Origin: an uncultured Pseudomonadales bacterium
GTDB lineage: Bacteria > Pseudomonadota > Gammaproteobacteria > Pseudomonadales > Azotimanducaceae
Assembly: GCA_951813295.1 (NCBI GenBank)
Contig: CATOTI010000002.1
Coordinates: forward strand, 2,232,001 to 2,296,000
Reading direction: 5' to 3'
DNA length: 64,000 nt
The notes below the pieces were generated by a model. The model worked only from the letters and a program-made list of their open reading frames with translations. It had not been told where the DNA came from and made no database searches. Every line of letters starts with the position of its first letter. Position 1 is the first letter of the stretch. The position numbers and the translations under genes were made by a program. Below, piece after piece: positions 30,617 through 39,405 of the stretch.

Positions 30617-32524
30617 ATGCCTTTGAGAAAGTGGTTCGGATACCTGGCGGCTCTGCTCCCGCTCGGCGCCTTCGCTGACAGCCTTCCGGTGCCCTCCAAC
30701 ATCGTCACCTCGAATGTGCCGGAAATCGACCGATCCGTGGGCGCGCAACTCGAGCGTTACGCCAACACGCGCAGCGCGTCTCTTGTCGGTTGGCAGGGCG
30801 ACGCGGCGCTCGTCATGACACGTTTTGGCGAGACCACTCAGCTACACCGGGTTGGTCAGCCGCGCGGATACCGCGAGCAACTGACGTTCTTCAGCGAACC
30901 CATCGGCGGCGTATCGGTGCCGCGAAATGGTGCCGCGGAGGAGATCATCGTCTCGCGAGACACCGGCGGTTCGGAGTTCTACCAACTGTTCGTCCTGAAC
31001 CTCACCACGGGATCCAGTCGTCTGGTCACGGACGGCAAGTCGCGCTACGGCAACGCGATGTGGTCGCCGGATGAACAGAGCTTCGTGTACACGACAACCG
31101 AGCGAAACGGGCGCAACTGGGACATTCATCACCAGAGCCTCGACGGCGAGATAACCCCGGTGCTCGAGACCGATGGCGGCGCGTGGGCGGTTCAAGATTG
31201 GTCGGACGACGGCAACCGCTTGCTGGTCGGTCGGTATGTCTCGATCAACGAGTCGTACCTCTACGAGCTCGATCTCACGACGCTCGAGCTGGAGCCGTTG
31301 CTCGATCATGCCAAGGCGGTATCCCTCGGGGGTTCGCAGTACGACGGCCGCGGTGGCGTTTTCTTTACGACCGATGATGGGTCGGAGTTCATGCGCCTTA
31401 GCCGGCTCGATCTCCAAACCGGGCGCGTGGAGGTCATCACCGACGACATTCCCTGGGATGTCAGGGCGTTTGGTCTCTCTCGAGACCGATCGATCCTGGT
31501 GTTCACCATCAACGAAGGTGGTGTGTCGAAGCTGAGCGCCTGGCGTTTGCCCGATCGCACGCCGATTCCGCTTCCCGAGTTGCCCACGGGGGTCGTGACA
31601 TCGGTTGCCTTCACTGGTGGCGGCGACGGATTGGGTGTCACGCTCAATAGCGCCGTTGCACCATCGGACGTCTACAGCTTCACCTTTGGTGATGACGAAC
31701 TCACGCGGTGGACCGTGAGCGAAATCGGTGGGCTCGATCGCAGCCGATTCGTCGAACCCGAGCTCATCGAGTACGAATCCTTCGACGGTCGCATGATCCC
31801 CGCGTTCGTCTATCGACCGTCAACGCCGGGACCGCATCCGGTCGTGATCTCGATCCATGGTGGCCCGGAAGGACAGTACCGGCCGTTTTTCTCGACGACG
31901 GTGCAGTCCTACGTCCAGGAACTCGACGTCGTCTATATCGCGCCCAATGTGCGTGGCTCCGCCGGTTACGGCAAGAGCTACTTGAAGCTCGACAACGGCG
32001 TTCTACGCGAGGACTCGGTGACGGATATCGGGGCGTTGCTCGACTGGATCGACGCCCAGGACGAGCTCGAGAGTGACAAAGTTGCGGTGATGGGCGGCTC
32101 GTACGGCGGCTACATGGTGCTCGCCTGCATGGTGCACTACGGCGAACGCCTCGCCGCCGCGGCCGAGAGCGTCGGTATTTCGAACTTCGTGACGTTTCTC
32201 GAGAACACGCAGCCCTATCGGCAGGATCTACGCCGTGCCGAATACGGCGATGAGCGGGATCCCGACATGCGCGAGTTCCTGGAGCAGATCGCGCCGCTCA
32301 ACCATGTCGACAAGATGGTCACGCCCGTGCTGATCTCCCAAGGCGCAAACGACCCGCGTGTCCCGGCAAGTGAGTCCGAACAGATCGTGCAAGCGCTACA
32401 CGTCGCCGAAGTGCCCGCCTGGTACATCCTCGCGGGCGACGAAGGCCACGGTTTTCGCAAGAAAGGCAATCGTGATTTTGCGAATGCGGTTCGCTTCGAG
32501 TTCTTTCGGCGGCACCTGGAATAG
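30617..32524 (+). CDS. S9 family (prolyl oligopeptidase-like) peptidase
   Basis: VISIHGGPEGQYRPFF, NVRGSAGYGKSY, GGSYGGYM, QGANDPRVP, DEGHGF. Confidence 0.92.
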   Translation: MPLRKWFGYLAALLPLGAFADSLPVPSNIVTSNVPEIDRSVGAQLERYANTRSASLVGWQGDAALVMTRFGETTQLHRVGQPRGYREQLTFFSEPIGGVSVPRNGAAEEIIVSRDTGGSEFYQLFVLNLTTGSSRLVTDGKSRYGNAMWSPDEQSFVYTTTERNGRNWDIHHQSLDGEITPVLETDGGAWAVQDWSDDGNRLLVGRYVSINESYLYELDLTTLELEPLLDHAKAVSLGGSQYDGRGGVFFTTDDGSEFMRLSRLDLQTGRVEVITDDIPWDVRAFGLSRDRSILVFTINEGGVSKLSAWRLPDRTPIPLPELPTGVVTSVAFTGGGDGLGVTLNSAVAPSDVYSFTFGDDELTRWTVSEIGGLDRSRFVEPELIEYESFDGRMIPAFVYRPSTPGPHPVVISIHGGPEGQYRPFFSTTVQSYVQELDVVYIAPNVRGSAGYGKSYLKLDNGVLREDSVTDIGALLDWIDAQDELESDKVAVMGGSYGGYMVLACMVHYGERLAAAAESVGISNFVTFLENTQPYRQDLRRAEYGDERDPDMREFLEQIAPLNHVDKMVTPVLISQGANDPRVPASESEQIVQALHVAEVPAWYILAGDEGHGFRKKGNRDFANAVRFEFFRRHLE

Positions 32525-32527
32525 ATC

Positions 32528-32699
32528 GCTTGGGCGTGACGTCATACGCGTCGAGCAGATTCTTGAACTTGCGTTTGGTCTCGGCGTTCTCGACGTGCAC
32601 GCCCGGTAGCGGGTCGCCGCGCACCGCGTAGGTTCCCGACGCGGCGCCGGTGTGGTGCCACATGAACCGCTCGTGCCAGACGAAGCCGGTGTTGTTCAT
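32528..32699 (-). pseudogene. N-terminal remnant of a class II histone deacetylase/acetylpolyamine amidohydrolase-type gene
   Basis: MNNTGFVWHERFMWHHTGAASGTYAVRGDPLPGVHVENAETKRKFKNLLDAYDV resembles the start of that family; no deacetylase domain follows. Confidence 0.55.
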
Positions 32700-32728
32700 A
32701 CAATCTCTCCGCAGCGTATCGTGCACCG

Positions 32729-33976
32729 ATGAATCCCGACCAATACCGAACCGCGGCCATCGACTCCGGGTACGCGTGGATCCGCTTGTTCGTTGCACTC
32801 ATTCTGACGACTGTCGGCTGTGCTGGCATGTACCTGGCGATGCTGGGCCTGCCGGCCTTCCAAGGCGCGTTCGAGGTGGGCCGGGGTGATGCGTCGCTGC
32901 CCTTTACCTTCGTCATGCTCGGCTTCGGCTTGGGCAGTCTCGTCGTCGGTCGGGTCGTCGACCGTTATGGCGTGGTGCTACCCCTCCTGGGGGCGAGCGT
33001 GGCGCTGGGGCTCGGCTTCGCCTGGGCGGCAGCCACCGAAAGTTTCATGGCTTTCGTCGCCGCGCATCTGGCGATCGGCGCGTTCGGCTGTGCGGCGGTG
33101 TTCTCGCCGCTGATGGCCGACATCTCGCAGTGGTTCGAACGTTACCGTGGCCTCGCCATCGCGATCTGTGCCAGTGGTAACTATCTCGCGGGCGTGGTCT
33201 GGCCGCCGATCATGCAGATCGCCCTCGACGGTTGGGGATGGCGGACGACTTACCTTGCTCTCGCGGTGGTGAGCGTCGGGATCATGCTGCCGCTGTTGCT
33301 CGGTCTCAGGCGGAGGCCCGTGGGGATGGCGCCCGGCGTCGACGGTGGCGGGTCGCTCGGATCGCCGGGGCTGCTTGGGCTCTCGTCGCGTGCGTTGGTC
33401 ACGATGCTTTGTGTGGCGGGTGTCGGCTGCTGCATGGCGATGGCGATGCCGCAGGCTCACGTCGTGTCCCTCGCGCGAGACATCGGGCTCGAGCTCGCCC
33501 ACGGGGCGCAAATGCTGTCCTTGATGTTCGGTCTCGGCATCGTCAGCCGATTGGTGTTTGGCTGGATTTCCGATCGGCTCGGCGGTCTCGCCACGTTGTT
33601 GCTGGGCTCTACCGCCCAGTGTGTCGCGCTGACGTTCTTCCTACCGGCCGACACCATGACGACGCTGTACGTCGCGGCCGGTCTCTTCGGGCTTTTCCAA
33701 GGGGGCATCGTTCCCTGCTATGCCCTCATCGTGCGGGAGTACTTTCCGGCCAACCAGGCGGGCACGTTCATCGGCATCATCATCTTCGCCACATTGATGG
33801 GAATGGCCGGTGGCGGATGGGCGTCCGGACTGATTTACGACTTCACGGGCTCCTATGACGCGGCGTTTCTCCATGGCATCGCCTGGAACCTGGTGAACAT
33901 GGCGGTGATCGGCTTTCTCGTGCTGCGTGGTCGCGCAGCACGTTCTCGGCCTGTGGAGGCGGCGCTCATCGACTGA
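32729..33976 (+). CDS. MFS transporter
   Basis: About 12 hydrophobic segments; GRVVDRYG, GWISDRLGG loop motifs. Confidence 0.88.
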   Translation: MNPDQYRTAAIDSGYAWIRLFVALILTTVGCAGMYLAMLGLPAFQGAFEVGRGDASLPFTFVMLGFGLGSLVVGRVVDRYGVVLPLLGASVALGLGFAWAAATESFMAFVAAHLAIGAFGCAAVFSPLMADISQWFERYRGLAIAICASGNYLAGVVWPPIMQIALDGWGWRTTYLALAVVSVGIMLPLLLGLRRRPVGMAPGVDGGGSLGSPGLLGLSSRALVTMLCVAGVGCCMAMAMPQAHVVSLARDIGLELAHGAQMLSLMFGLGIVSRLVFGWISDRLGGLATLLLGSTAQCVALTFFLPADTMTTLYVAAGLFGLFQGGIVPCYALIVREYFPANQAGTFIGIIIFATLMGMAGGGWASGLIYDFTGSYDAAFLHGIAWNLVNMAVIGFLVLRGRAARSRPVEAALID

Positions 33977-34026
33977 ATCTCGCTGCATTCCAAGACAGCG
34001 TCGGCGCGGGCCGTAATTACCGAGTG

Positions 34027-35580
34027 CTAAGTGCTTCGGCCGGTCGTTCGGTACTTTTCGAGAAGCCCCCGAAGGTGCGCCACTACGTCGGGATGATCTC
34101 CCTGAACATTGTTCGACTCCTTGATGTCGCGCTCGAGATCGTAGAGCTGAATCGGCGGCAGTCCGCGCGCCGCGACCTGGTCGGGTCGCATTCGATAGTA
34201 ACCGCCGGAACTCGGCATCAGTTCGAGCTTCCATTTCCCCTGGCGTACGCTGAAACCACCGGTGGCCGATTGTGAGATCGTCGCTTCGCGGATGGGTGTC
34301 TCGCCCGGTTGGCCGAGAAGCGCGGTCAAGATGTTGTAGCTGTCCTCGCCCGCATCGACCGGCAGCGGCTGTCCGGTGAGCGCCGCCATGGTTGCGAGCA
34401 GATCGGTCAGGCAGATGATCTCATCCGATGACGATCCGGCCTCGATGGCTGCCGGCCAGCGCGCGAGAAATGGAATGCGGTTGCCACCTTCGTAGATGTC
34501 GGCCTTGTATCCCCGGAAGACGAAGCTCGGGTAGTGGCCCATCCGGTTCATTTCGTCGACCCCGATGTAGGGCGCGCAACCGTTGTCCGCCGTGTAGACG
34601 ACGAGGGTCGAGTCGGCCAATCCGTTCCGATCGAGGGCGTCGAGGACCCGACCGATGTCGTCGTCGATCTGTATGCAGAAGTCCCCGTAGGGTCCGAGTT
34701 GGCTCTGTCCCTGATACGCCTTGCTCGGCACGATGGGGATGTGCGGTGCGGCGAGCGCCATGCAGGCGAAGAATGGCCGATCTTTCGACTGTCGATCGAT
34801 GAAGTCGACCGTCTTATTCGTGATTTCGACTTGCACGTCCTCTGCGACGAAGTCGGCATGGGACGGCCCCATATTCTTGCCGTGATCCGCCGGCATCGTG
34901 TCGCGCGTGTTGAAGAGGAGGTCCTGTTCGGTCGTGCACTCGCCGACGAATCGATCGCCATCGATCCAGATGTAGGGGTGCATGTCGAGCGAGGCGGAGA
35001 TGCCGTAAAACTCGTCGAATCCGACGGCGAGCGGACCATTTTCGATCTCGGCTTGCCAATCGATGTCGCCGGTAAACGCCCGTCGGTCGACCACCACGTC
35101 CGGCGGCTCGAGACCTCGGCCATCGCGGGTCATCATGTCCATGCCCATGTGCCACTTGCCGAAGCACCCCGTGTTGTAGCCGGCTTGCTTCAGCAGCGAC
35201 GCGACGGTCAGCCGGTCCGGCTCGATCAGATGCCGGCTGTAGCCCCACGTGACGCTGTTCTTGATTCTCGTTCGCCAGCAATACCGTCCGGTATGAATGC
35301 CGTATCGCGTCGGCGTGCAGATCGAGGAGGGCGAATGAGCGTCACTGAAGTAGGTCCCCTCACGCCCGATCCGGTCGAGATTCGGCGTCGGAATCTTCGA
35401 GTCGGGATTGAGATAGCTGACGTCGCCATAGCCCATGTCGTCGGCCAGGATGAAGACGACGTTCGGCGGATTGGGACTCGACGCGGCACGCGATCCCAGA
35501 AAAGGCGAAACCGCTGCCACGGTCCCTGCAGTCTTGATGAAATCTCGGCGCCTTAAGAGTGTCATCGGGTTCTCCGTCAT
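34027..35580 (-). CDS. Sulfatase (arylsulfatase family), likely exported
   Basis: RRRDFIK signal, PNVVFILADDMGYGDVSYLNPDSKIPTPNLDRIGREG, sulfatase Cys motif SICTPTRYGIHTGRY. Confidence 0.92.
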   Translation of the reverse strand: MTENPMTLLRRRDFIKTAGTVAAVSPFLGSRAASSPNPPNVVFILADDMGYGDVSYLNPDSKIPTPNLDRIGREGTYFSDAHSPSSICTPTRYGIHTGRYCWRTRIKNSVTWGYSRHLIEPDRLTVASLLKQAGYNTGCFGKWHMGMDMMTRDGRGLEPPDVVVDRRAFTGDIDWQAEIENGPLAVGFDEFYGISASLDMHPYIWIDGDRFVGECTTEQDLLFNTRDTMPADHGKNMGPSHADFVAEDVQVEITNKTVDFIDRQSKDRPFFACMALAAPHIPIVPSKAYQGQSQLGPYGDFCIQIDDDIGRVLDALDRNGLADSTLVVYTADNGCAPYIGVDEMNRMGHYPSFVFRGYKADIYEGGNRIPFLARWPAAIEAGSSSDEIICLTDLLATMAALTGQPLPVDAGEDSYNILTALLGQPGETPIREATISQSATGGFSVRQGKWKLELMPSSGGYYRMRPDQVAARGLPPIQLYDLERDIKESNNVQGDHPDVVAHLRGLLEKYRTTGRST

Positions 35581-35733
35581 GGGGCGAATTGCCCATGATC
35601 GCAGGGCAAAGTCGACAGGCCAAAGGCCCTGACAGCGCCGGTCTTCAAACGCTGATACGCTGCATGAGATCGACCGCGTCTGGCCGAACCCTTCTTCGAA
35701 TGGCTGCGGGATCTGGGGTGGACAGGCTAACGC

Positions 35734-36303
35734 ATGAAATGGCAAACCGTCGGCGACCGCGTGCCACGCGCAGGCAATGCCATCAGCCGGAAGCTCGGAC
35801 ATTGGTTGTTCGGCGCCATGGGCTGGGAGTTGCATGGCGAGCTGCCGAACCGACCGAAATTGATCATCGCGGTGGCGCCGCACACCTCGGCCGCCGATTT
35901 CGTGCTCACGATCGGTGTGATCCTCGGCTTGGGAATCCGGGCGTCGTACCTGGCTAAAGCATCGCTATTCCGTTTCCCGTTGGGGATTCTCATGCGTGCC
36001 TTCGGCGGCGTGCCCGTCGAACGCGGCAAGTCGCAGGGCCATGTCGACGAAATGGCCCGTCGGTTCCGCAGCGAAGAGCGCTTGATTCTCGGGATCACGC
36101 CGGAAGGTACCCGAGCTCACGTATCGCAGTGGAAACGTGGTTTCGCGCTGATCGCGCAAGCGGCGAGTGTGCCGATTCTGCCCGCCATCATCGACAATCG
36201 ACGACGCATCGTCACGTTCGGTGAGCTGATCGAAGACGTCGAAAACCCCGCCCAGAGCGTTTCGCACGTACAGCAGGCAGTGGAGCGAATGCGGTCGACG
36301 TGA
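35734..36303 (+). CDS. PlsC-type lysophospholipid acyltransferase
   Basis: APHTSAADFV (HX4D), KASLFRFPLG, GGVPVERG, TPEGTR. Confidence 0.82.
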   Translation: MKWQTVGDRVPRAGNAISRKLGHWLFGAMGWELHGELPNRPKLIIAVAPHTSAADFVLTIGVILGLGIRASYLAKASLFRFPLGILMRAFGGVPVERGKSQGHVDEMARRFRSEERLILGITPEGTRAHVSQWKRGFALIAQAASVPILPAIIDNRRRIVTFGELIEDVENPAQSVSHVQQAVERMRST

Positions 36304-36505
36304 CGACCGGAAGGTCACCATCGGACGGCACGACGAGTCCCGGCAGGCCTCGATACCGCGAAAAGCGACGGTCGCCGAAGGTTTCAAGCGGACGCGGGGA
36401 TATTGTGCGCATCCGAAGGTGGGCTGAGCCGCGATGGGCCTTTTGTGACATGACCGCCGCGACGCCGCACACTCCAGCGAGATATCGAGCGGAGAGTCTT
36501 CTGCC

Positions 36506-37360
36506 ATGCTGACGACGGGACTCGAAGGAAAGATCGCCCTGGTAACCGGGGCCGCCAGTCCGCGTGGACTCGGTCGCGCCATGACGGAAGCACTGGTGCG
36601 TGCCGGTGCGCGAGTATCGATGCTCGACATCCGTGCGGACTGGCTCGACGAAGCCGCAGACGCCATGCGTCTGATCGGCGGCGCAGAATGCGTCATGACG
36701 CAAGTCGTCGACGTTGGTTCCGCAGCCGAAGCGGAACGTTCGGTCGAAGCGACGATCGACAAATGGGGCGCGCTGCATGTCTTGGTCAACAACGCCGGCA
36801 TCGCTCGCGCCAACATGCTCTCCGTGAAGACCTCCAACAACTTCTGGGACATACCGGTGGCGGAGTGGGACCGCGTTTTCTCCGTGAACGCTGACGGCCC
36901 GTTCTACATGAGCCGGGCGGCGATTCCTCGCATGCTCGAGAGCGGTTGGGGGAGGGTCATCGGCGTTACGACCAGCATGGGCACGATGTACGGGGCCGGA
37001 AATGCACCGTACGGGCCTTCTAAATCGTCACACGAGGCGCTGATGGCGATGGCATCGAGGGAACTGCGCGGCTCCGGCGTTACCGCCAACGTGCTCGTGC
37101 CGGGCGGACTGACGAATACGGACCTGATACCCGATGACAACCCGTTCGCGCGCGAGGAAATGATTCAGCCGGAGGTGATGCAGGCGCCGATCGTGTGGTT
37201 GGCGTCGAACGCGTCCGACGACGTCACCGGCCAGCGATTCATCGCCTATCACTGGGATCCCGATCTGCCGATTGAACAACGCCTCGCCAAGGCCGGAGCG
37301 CCGGCCGGCTGGCCACAGCTCAAGTCCCACGCCATACGACCCAACTCTCCCAAGCAATGA
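36506..37360 (+). CDS. SDR family oxidoreductase
   Basis: ALVTGAASPRGLGRAM, NNAGIARANM, YGPSKSSHEAL. Confidence 0.88.
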   Translation: MLTTGLEGKIALVTGAASPRGLGRAMTEALVRAGARVSMLDIRADWLDEAADAMRLIGGAECVMTQVVDVGSAAEAERSVEATIDKWGALHVLVNNAGIARANMLSVKTSNNFWDIPVAEWDRVFSVNADGPFYMSRAAIPRMLESGWGRVIGVTTSMGTMYGAGNAPYGPSKSSHEALMAMASRELRGSGVTANVLVPGGLTNTDLIPDDNPFAREEMIQPEVMQAPIVWLASNASDDVTGQRFIAYHWDPDLPIEQRLAKAGAPAGWPQLKSHAIRPNSPKQ

Positions 37361-37461
37361 TGGCGGCCCGCACGCGCGGGCTGGCAGGTTGACTACGGGG
37401 TCGACAACGTCGACTCGAAATCGAAGGATCTCGCCACGATCGGCTACGAGGGGGGGTGCCG

Positions 37462-37536
37462 ATGGGTGCGAGCGTTCAGGAAAGTGCCTATACCTCGCCG
37501 ATTTGGTCCCCGCCTGGGACCAATGGTCGTGACTGA
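37462..37536 (+). pseudogene. Possible C-terminal remnant of a DUF3604-type protein
   Basis: MGASVQESAYTSPIWSPPGTNGRD* resembles the ...ERAYTSPIWY C-terminus of that family; no intact upstream ORF. Confidence 0.35.
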
Positions 37537-37656
37537 GTAAGAACGTTTGTCTGCGTTCCCTGTTTCTGGCTGGCGCCGGCGCAGCAGAACGAGGGCGACC
37601 TTCGAAGGGCTATCGCGCCGCCTCGCGCGACGAGGAGGCTTTGATAGGCTCAGATC

Positions 37657-39222
37657 ATGAAGAAGTCACACTCCCTCTTCCTGTTTCGACTCATCGGCGG
37701 CGTCGGGCTCTGCCTTGGTGCCGCCCTTTCGTGGGCGAACACACCCGCACAATGTGACGCGATCGGCGAACTGGCTTTGCCGGCAACGACGATCACCCAG
37801 GCCGAGTTTATCGCGGCCGGCGAGTTGGCTTTGGAGGTGCCGGGGCGCGATGCGTTGCCGGCGTTCTGTCGTGTTACCGCGACGACGGAACCCGCGATTC
37901 GCTTCGAAGTGTGGATGCCGGCCACGCATTGGAATTCGCGTTTCACGGGGCTCGGCAACGGCGGTATGGCGGGCACCATCCGCTACGACGGGTTGGCCGG
38001 CGCGCTGTCGCAGGGCTATGCCGCTGCCAGCACCGATACCGGCCATCGCTCCAGTGGACGGCCGTTCGACGCCAGTTGGGCGACGGGTCGAGACGACCTC
38101 ATCCACGATTTCGGCCATCGGAGCCTGCATGAGATGACGCTGCGCGCGAAGGCCATCGTGGCGGCCTTCTACGGAGAGCCCGCGGCGTATGCCTATTACC
38201 GCGGATGCTCGAAAGGCGGGCAGCAGGGAATGATGCAGGCGCAGCGCTACCCCGGCGATTACGACGGCCTGCTGGTGGGCAATCCGGCGAACGACTGGAC
38301 GCGGTTCTACGCGGGCGCACACCTCTGGTACTCCATGGCGATGCTCGCCGACGAAGGGTCGTGGTTGCCGCCTGAAAAAGTACCGACGCTTGGTGCCGCG
38401 ATCGATGCGCAGTGCGACGCCCTCGATGGCGTCCGTGACGGCGTCATCAACGATCCGCGCGAGTGTGACTTCGACGTCGCGACGCTCTCGTGTCCGGTCG
38501 GCGAGGACAGAACGGACTGCCTGACCGCGCCGCAGGTCGAGGCGGTGCTAAAGATCTATGCCGGTGTCGAACGGGCCTCGGGCGAGCTGGTTTTTCCGGG
38601 GCTCGTCCCCGGCGGCGAAGCGGACCCGGGTGGCTGGTCGCGCTGGGTCACGGGTGAGCAACCCTTCTCGTCACTGCACTGGTTCGCCGGTAACGGATTC
38701 TTCCGCGATTTCGTCTTCGGCGCCGACTTCGAGTTCCGCGACTTCGATTTCGATCGCGATCTCGACGTAGCACTCGGGAAAGTGGGACCCGCCCTCGATG
38801 CCGTCGATCCCGACCTGCGGCTGCTCGCGGAACGCGGCGCGAAGCTTCTCGTCTATCACGGCTGGAGTGATGCGGACATCTCCCCGCTCGCATCCATCGA
38901 CTACTTCGACTCGGTATTGGACTTTGTCGAGCAGCGCGGGGCGGTCGATCCACTTGCGGCAACGCGCGATTTCTATCGACTCTTCATGGTGCCGGGGCTC
39001 GGGCACTGTTTCGGCGGTCCGGGAGCGGCCGACTTCGACGCGATGAGCGCGCTCGAACGCTGGGTCGAGCAAGGTATCGCGCCTGACGTGATCCCCGCCC
39101 GACGCGTCGTCGGTGACGAGATCGTTTTCGAGCGGCCGCTCTGCGCGTACCCGGCGGTCGCGCGTTACGACGGTGTCGGTGATCGCGATGCCGCGTCCAG
39201 TTTTCGTTGTGAAAGCCAATAG
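37657..39222 (+). CDS. Tannase/feruloyl esterase family protein, exported
   Basis: Signal peptide; CRVTATTEPAIRFEVWMPATHWNSRFTGLGNGGMAG, GCSKGGQQGMMQAQRYPGDYDGLLVGNPANDW, YHGWSDADISP, PGLGHCFGGPG. Confidence 0.9.
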   Translation: MKKSHSLFLFRLIGGVGLCLGAALSWANTPAQCDAIGELALPATTITQAEFIAAGELALEVPGRDALPAFCRVTATTEPAIRFEVWMPATHWNSRFTGLGNGGMAGTIRYDGLAGALSQGYAAASTDTGHRSSGRPFDASWATGRDDLIHDFGHRSLHEMTLRAKAIVAAFYGEPAAYAYYRGCSKGGQQGMMQAQRYPGDYDGLLVGNPANDWTRFYAGAHLWYSMAMLADEGSWLPPEKVPTLGAAIDAQCDALDGVRDGVINDPRECDFDVATLSCPVGEDRTDCLTAPQVEAVLKIYAGVERASGELVFPGLVPGGEADPGGWSRWVTGEQPFSSLHWFAGNGFFRDFVFGADFEFRDFDFDRDLDVALGKVGPALDAVDPDLRLLAERGAKLLVYHGWSDADISPLASIDYFDSVLDFVEQRGAVDPLAATRDFYRLFMVPGLGHCFGGPGAADFDAMSALERWVEQGIAPDVIPARRVVGDEIVFERPLCAYPAVARYDGVGDRDAASSFRCESQ

Positions 39223-39405
39223 CCGCGGCGGTCCTTGGTCCTGGCCCAGCCGTCACGAAACTCCGGTTCCCGCCTTGGTCCGTCGTCCTGGCTTGGAACT
39301 TGGCGTACGCGCCGCTCGCCGGGAAGCGACATAGCGGCACGGAGCCACACCTGAGAGGGGTGTAGGGTCGTCCTCCGCCTCGTCGGGCAAGGGCCACGGA
39401 CCCGC

